The notes beneath the pieces were generated by a model that was not told where the DNA came from, did not search any database, and saw only the letters and a list, made by a program, of their open reading frames with translations. Positions 63,114 to 64,000 of a DNA stretch of 64,000 nt are shown in pieces. The position numbers and the translations under genes are program-made. Origin of the DNA: Azophilus sp965220425. Lineage in GTDB: Bacteria > Pseudomonadota > Gammaproteobacteria > Pseudomonadales > Azotimanducaceae. The DNA is taken from NCBI GenBank assembly GCA_965220425.1, contig OZ244830.1, positions 3,472,001-3,536,000 of the forward strand, in the 5' to 3' direction. Every line of letters begins with the position of its first letter. Position 1 is the stretch's first letter.

Positions 63114-64000
63114 TTATTCATCGGCATTCCTCTCGCCGTTCCGAATTCGATAGGCGGGCGGCTTCTGCCCGTGCAGGTGCTCGACAAGATAATTCCACAT
63201 GCGCCGCAGGAAATGCCCACCCTCCAGCCCGTGGCTCCTGTTCGGCGCGTAGACCATGTCGAAATCCTTGTCGAGCTCGATCAGCCGGTGCACCAGTTGC
63301 AGCGTCGTAGCGGGCAGCACGTTCTCGTCGAGTTCGCCCATCATGATGAGCAGATTGCCCTTGAGGTTCTCAACCTGCACCAACCCGTCGTTGTTCTTGT
63401 AGTTCACCGGCGTTTCCGTGGGGTCGTCGTAGTAGCGGGTCTCGTTGGCGTACAGCACGCGGCCGTGGAACGCCTCCCAGTGATAGTCCGGGTACATGTT
63501 GTGCAGCGACCCGACGCCGACGTTGGAGATGCCGACCTTGAAGAAGTCGGGGAATTCCCACATCGCGCGGAACACCGTGAAGCCGCCGTAGGAGGCGCCG
63601 TGGATGCCGACACGGTCGATGTCCATCCAGGGGCGCGTTGCGGCAAGCTGGCGGATGGCGGCGACATGGTCGTCCAGGCCGATGATGTGGAGGTTGCCCG
63701 AGGAGTGGTGGGAGAAATCGCGCGAGCGGTAGGTCGTGCCCCGGGCGTCCACCGACACCACAGCGAAGCCCAGTTCCGTGAGCGACATCTGCGGCGTCTT
63801 GCCCGGAACGGGTTTCAGCGCCTGGCTGAAGTTGCGCGGCACCACCGCGGTGAGGGGGCTCGCGTACTGGGAATCGATGACCGGGTAGCTGGCCTCTGGG
63901 TCGAAGCCCGCCGGCTTGTAGAGCACGCCGTACAGGTCGGTAACGCCGTCGGCGGCCTTGACCGTCACTTCCTCCGGGTCGCGCCAGCCGGCTGCGTAGA
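63114..64000 (-). CDS. DPP-IV-like S9B peptidase, C-terminal part (runs off the window)
   Basis: The visible 295 residues are the catalytic domain of an S9B peptidase: GVLYKPAGFDPEASYPVIDS, then nucleophile Ser in GIHGASYGGFTVF, Asp in GELDENVLP and His in NRSHGLEGG. The frame is open to the right end, so the signal and propeller lie beyond 64000. The end (WNYLVEHLHGQKPPAYR) resembles that of the lipoprotein paralogue at 1947-4448. Confidence 0.92.
   Translation of the reverse strand, partial: YAAGWRDPEEVTVKAADGVTDLYGVLYKPAGFDPEASYPVIDSQYASPLTAVVPRNFSQALKPVPGKTPQMSLTELGFAVVSVDARGTTYRSRDFSHHSSGNLHIIGLDDHVAAIRQLAATRPWMDIDRVGIHGASYGGFTVFRAMWEFPDFFKVGISNVGVGSLHNMYPDYHWEAFHGRVLYANETRYYDDPTETPVNYKNNDGLVQVENLKGNLLIMMGELDENVLPATTLQLVHRLIELDKDFDMVYAPNRSHGLEGGHFLRRMWNYLVEHLHGQKPPAYRIRNGERNADE

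Noticed and set aside
1..64000. CRISPR array or rRNA operon
   Set aside because: No regularly spaced repeat-spacer units and no rRNA-like conserved tracts were seen; the only tandem array is the short 18-bp repeat.

Overview
The window is a GC-rich stretch of a Gram-negative chromosome. Three large TonB-dependent outer-membrane receptors, several lipoproteins, Tat-type signals and an ECF sigma factor point to a proteobacterium. The mix of receptors, S9 and M19 peptidases, amidohydrolases and serine-hydrolase/penicillin-binding-like proteins is what I would expect of an uncultured marine or host-associated gammaproteobacterium; this placement is inference. No rRNA, tRNA or CRISPR array was found.

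Layout. 0.1-7.4 kb: a broken TonB receptor, a phytanoyl-CoA-dioxygenase-like enzyme, a DPP-IV-like lipoprotein peptidase, an SRPBCC protein and an unusual membrane hydrolase-cyclophilin fusion. 7.4-17.6 kb: a 183-bp terminal-inverted-repeat element, an S9C peptidase, a decayed ParDE pair, a gamma-glutamyltransferase-like enzyme, an amidohydrolase ending inside a second inverted-repeat element, two half amidohydrolases and a Phd/VapC pair. 17.7-25.4 kb: a metabolic block with a spermidine-dehydrogenase-like oxidoreductase, a glutamine-synthetase-like ligase, an M29-like protein, a P450, an alpha/beta hydrolase and a PuuD-like amidotransferase, suggesting polyamine or gamma-glutamyl-amine catabolism. 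25.7-31 kb: a second PAF-acetylhydrolase-like protein, an AbiEi-AbiEii single-chain fusion, IS3 and IS91 scraps, a truncated DUF4143 protein and a RelE/Phd pair. 31-43.6 kb: a TonB receptor with a C-terminal frameshift, two M19-like proteins, an ArsR/SRPBCC operon under a 26-bp palindrome, a retropepsin-like protein, a serine hydrolase and a second DPP-IV-like peptidase. 43.6-48.7 kb: VapBC, a luciferase-like monooxygenase coupled to a DUF819 membrane protein, fused remnants of two peptidase genes, and HigBA. 48.7-59.3 kb: a co-directional minus-strand island of TonB receptor, DUF885 zincin, S9C peptidase, TonB receptor, ECF sigma factor and M19-like protein. 59.4-64 kb: DUF427, a serine hydrolase, an MFS transporter and the C-terminal part of another DPP-IV-like peptidase.

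Working together, the intact genes look like a system for importing peptides or peptide-like and amide compounds through TonB receptors and cutting them with S9, M19, M29, GGT-like and DUF885 enzymes. Two other features stand out. Six toxin-antitoxin loci lie within 38 kb, one broken and one fused. There is also a large amount of decayed paralogous coding sequence: receptor, amidohydrolase, GGT and S9 fragments with in-frame stops, deletions and abutting breakpoints. Together with four kinds of intergenic inverted repeat, this suggests an actively rearranging, repeat-rich genome.
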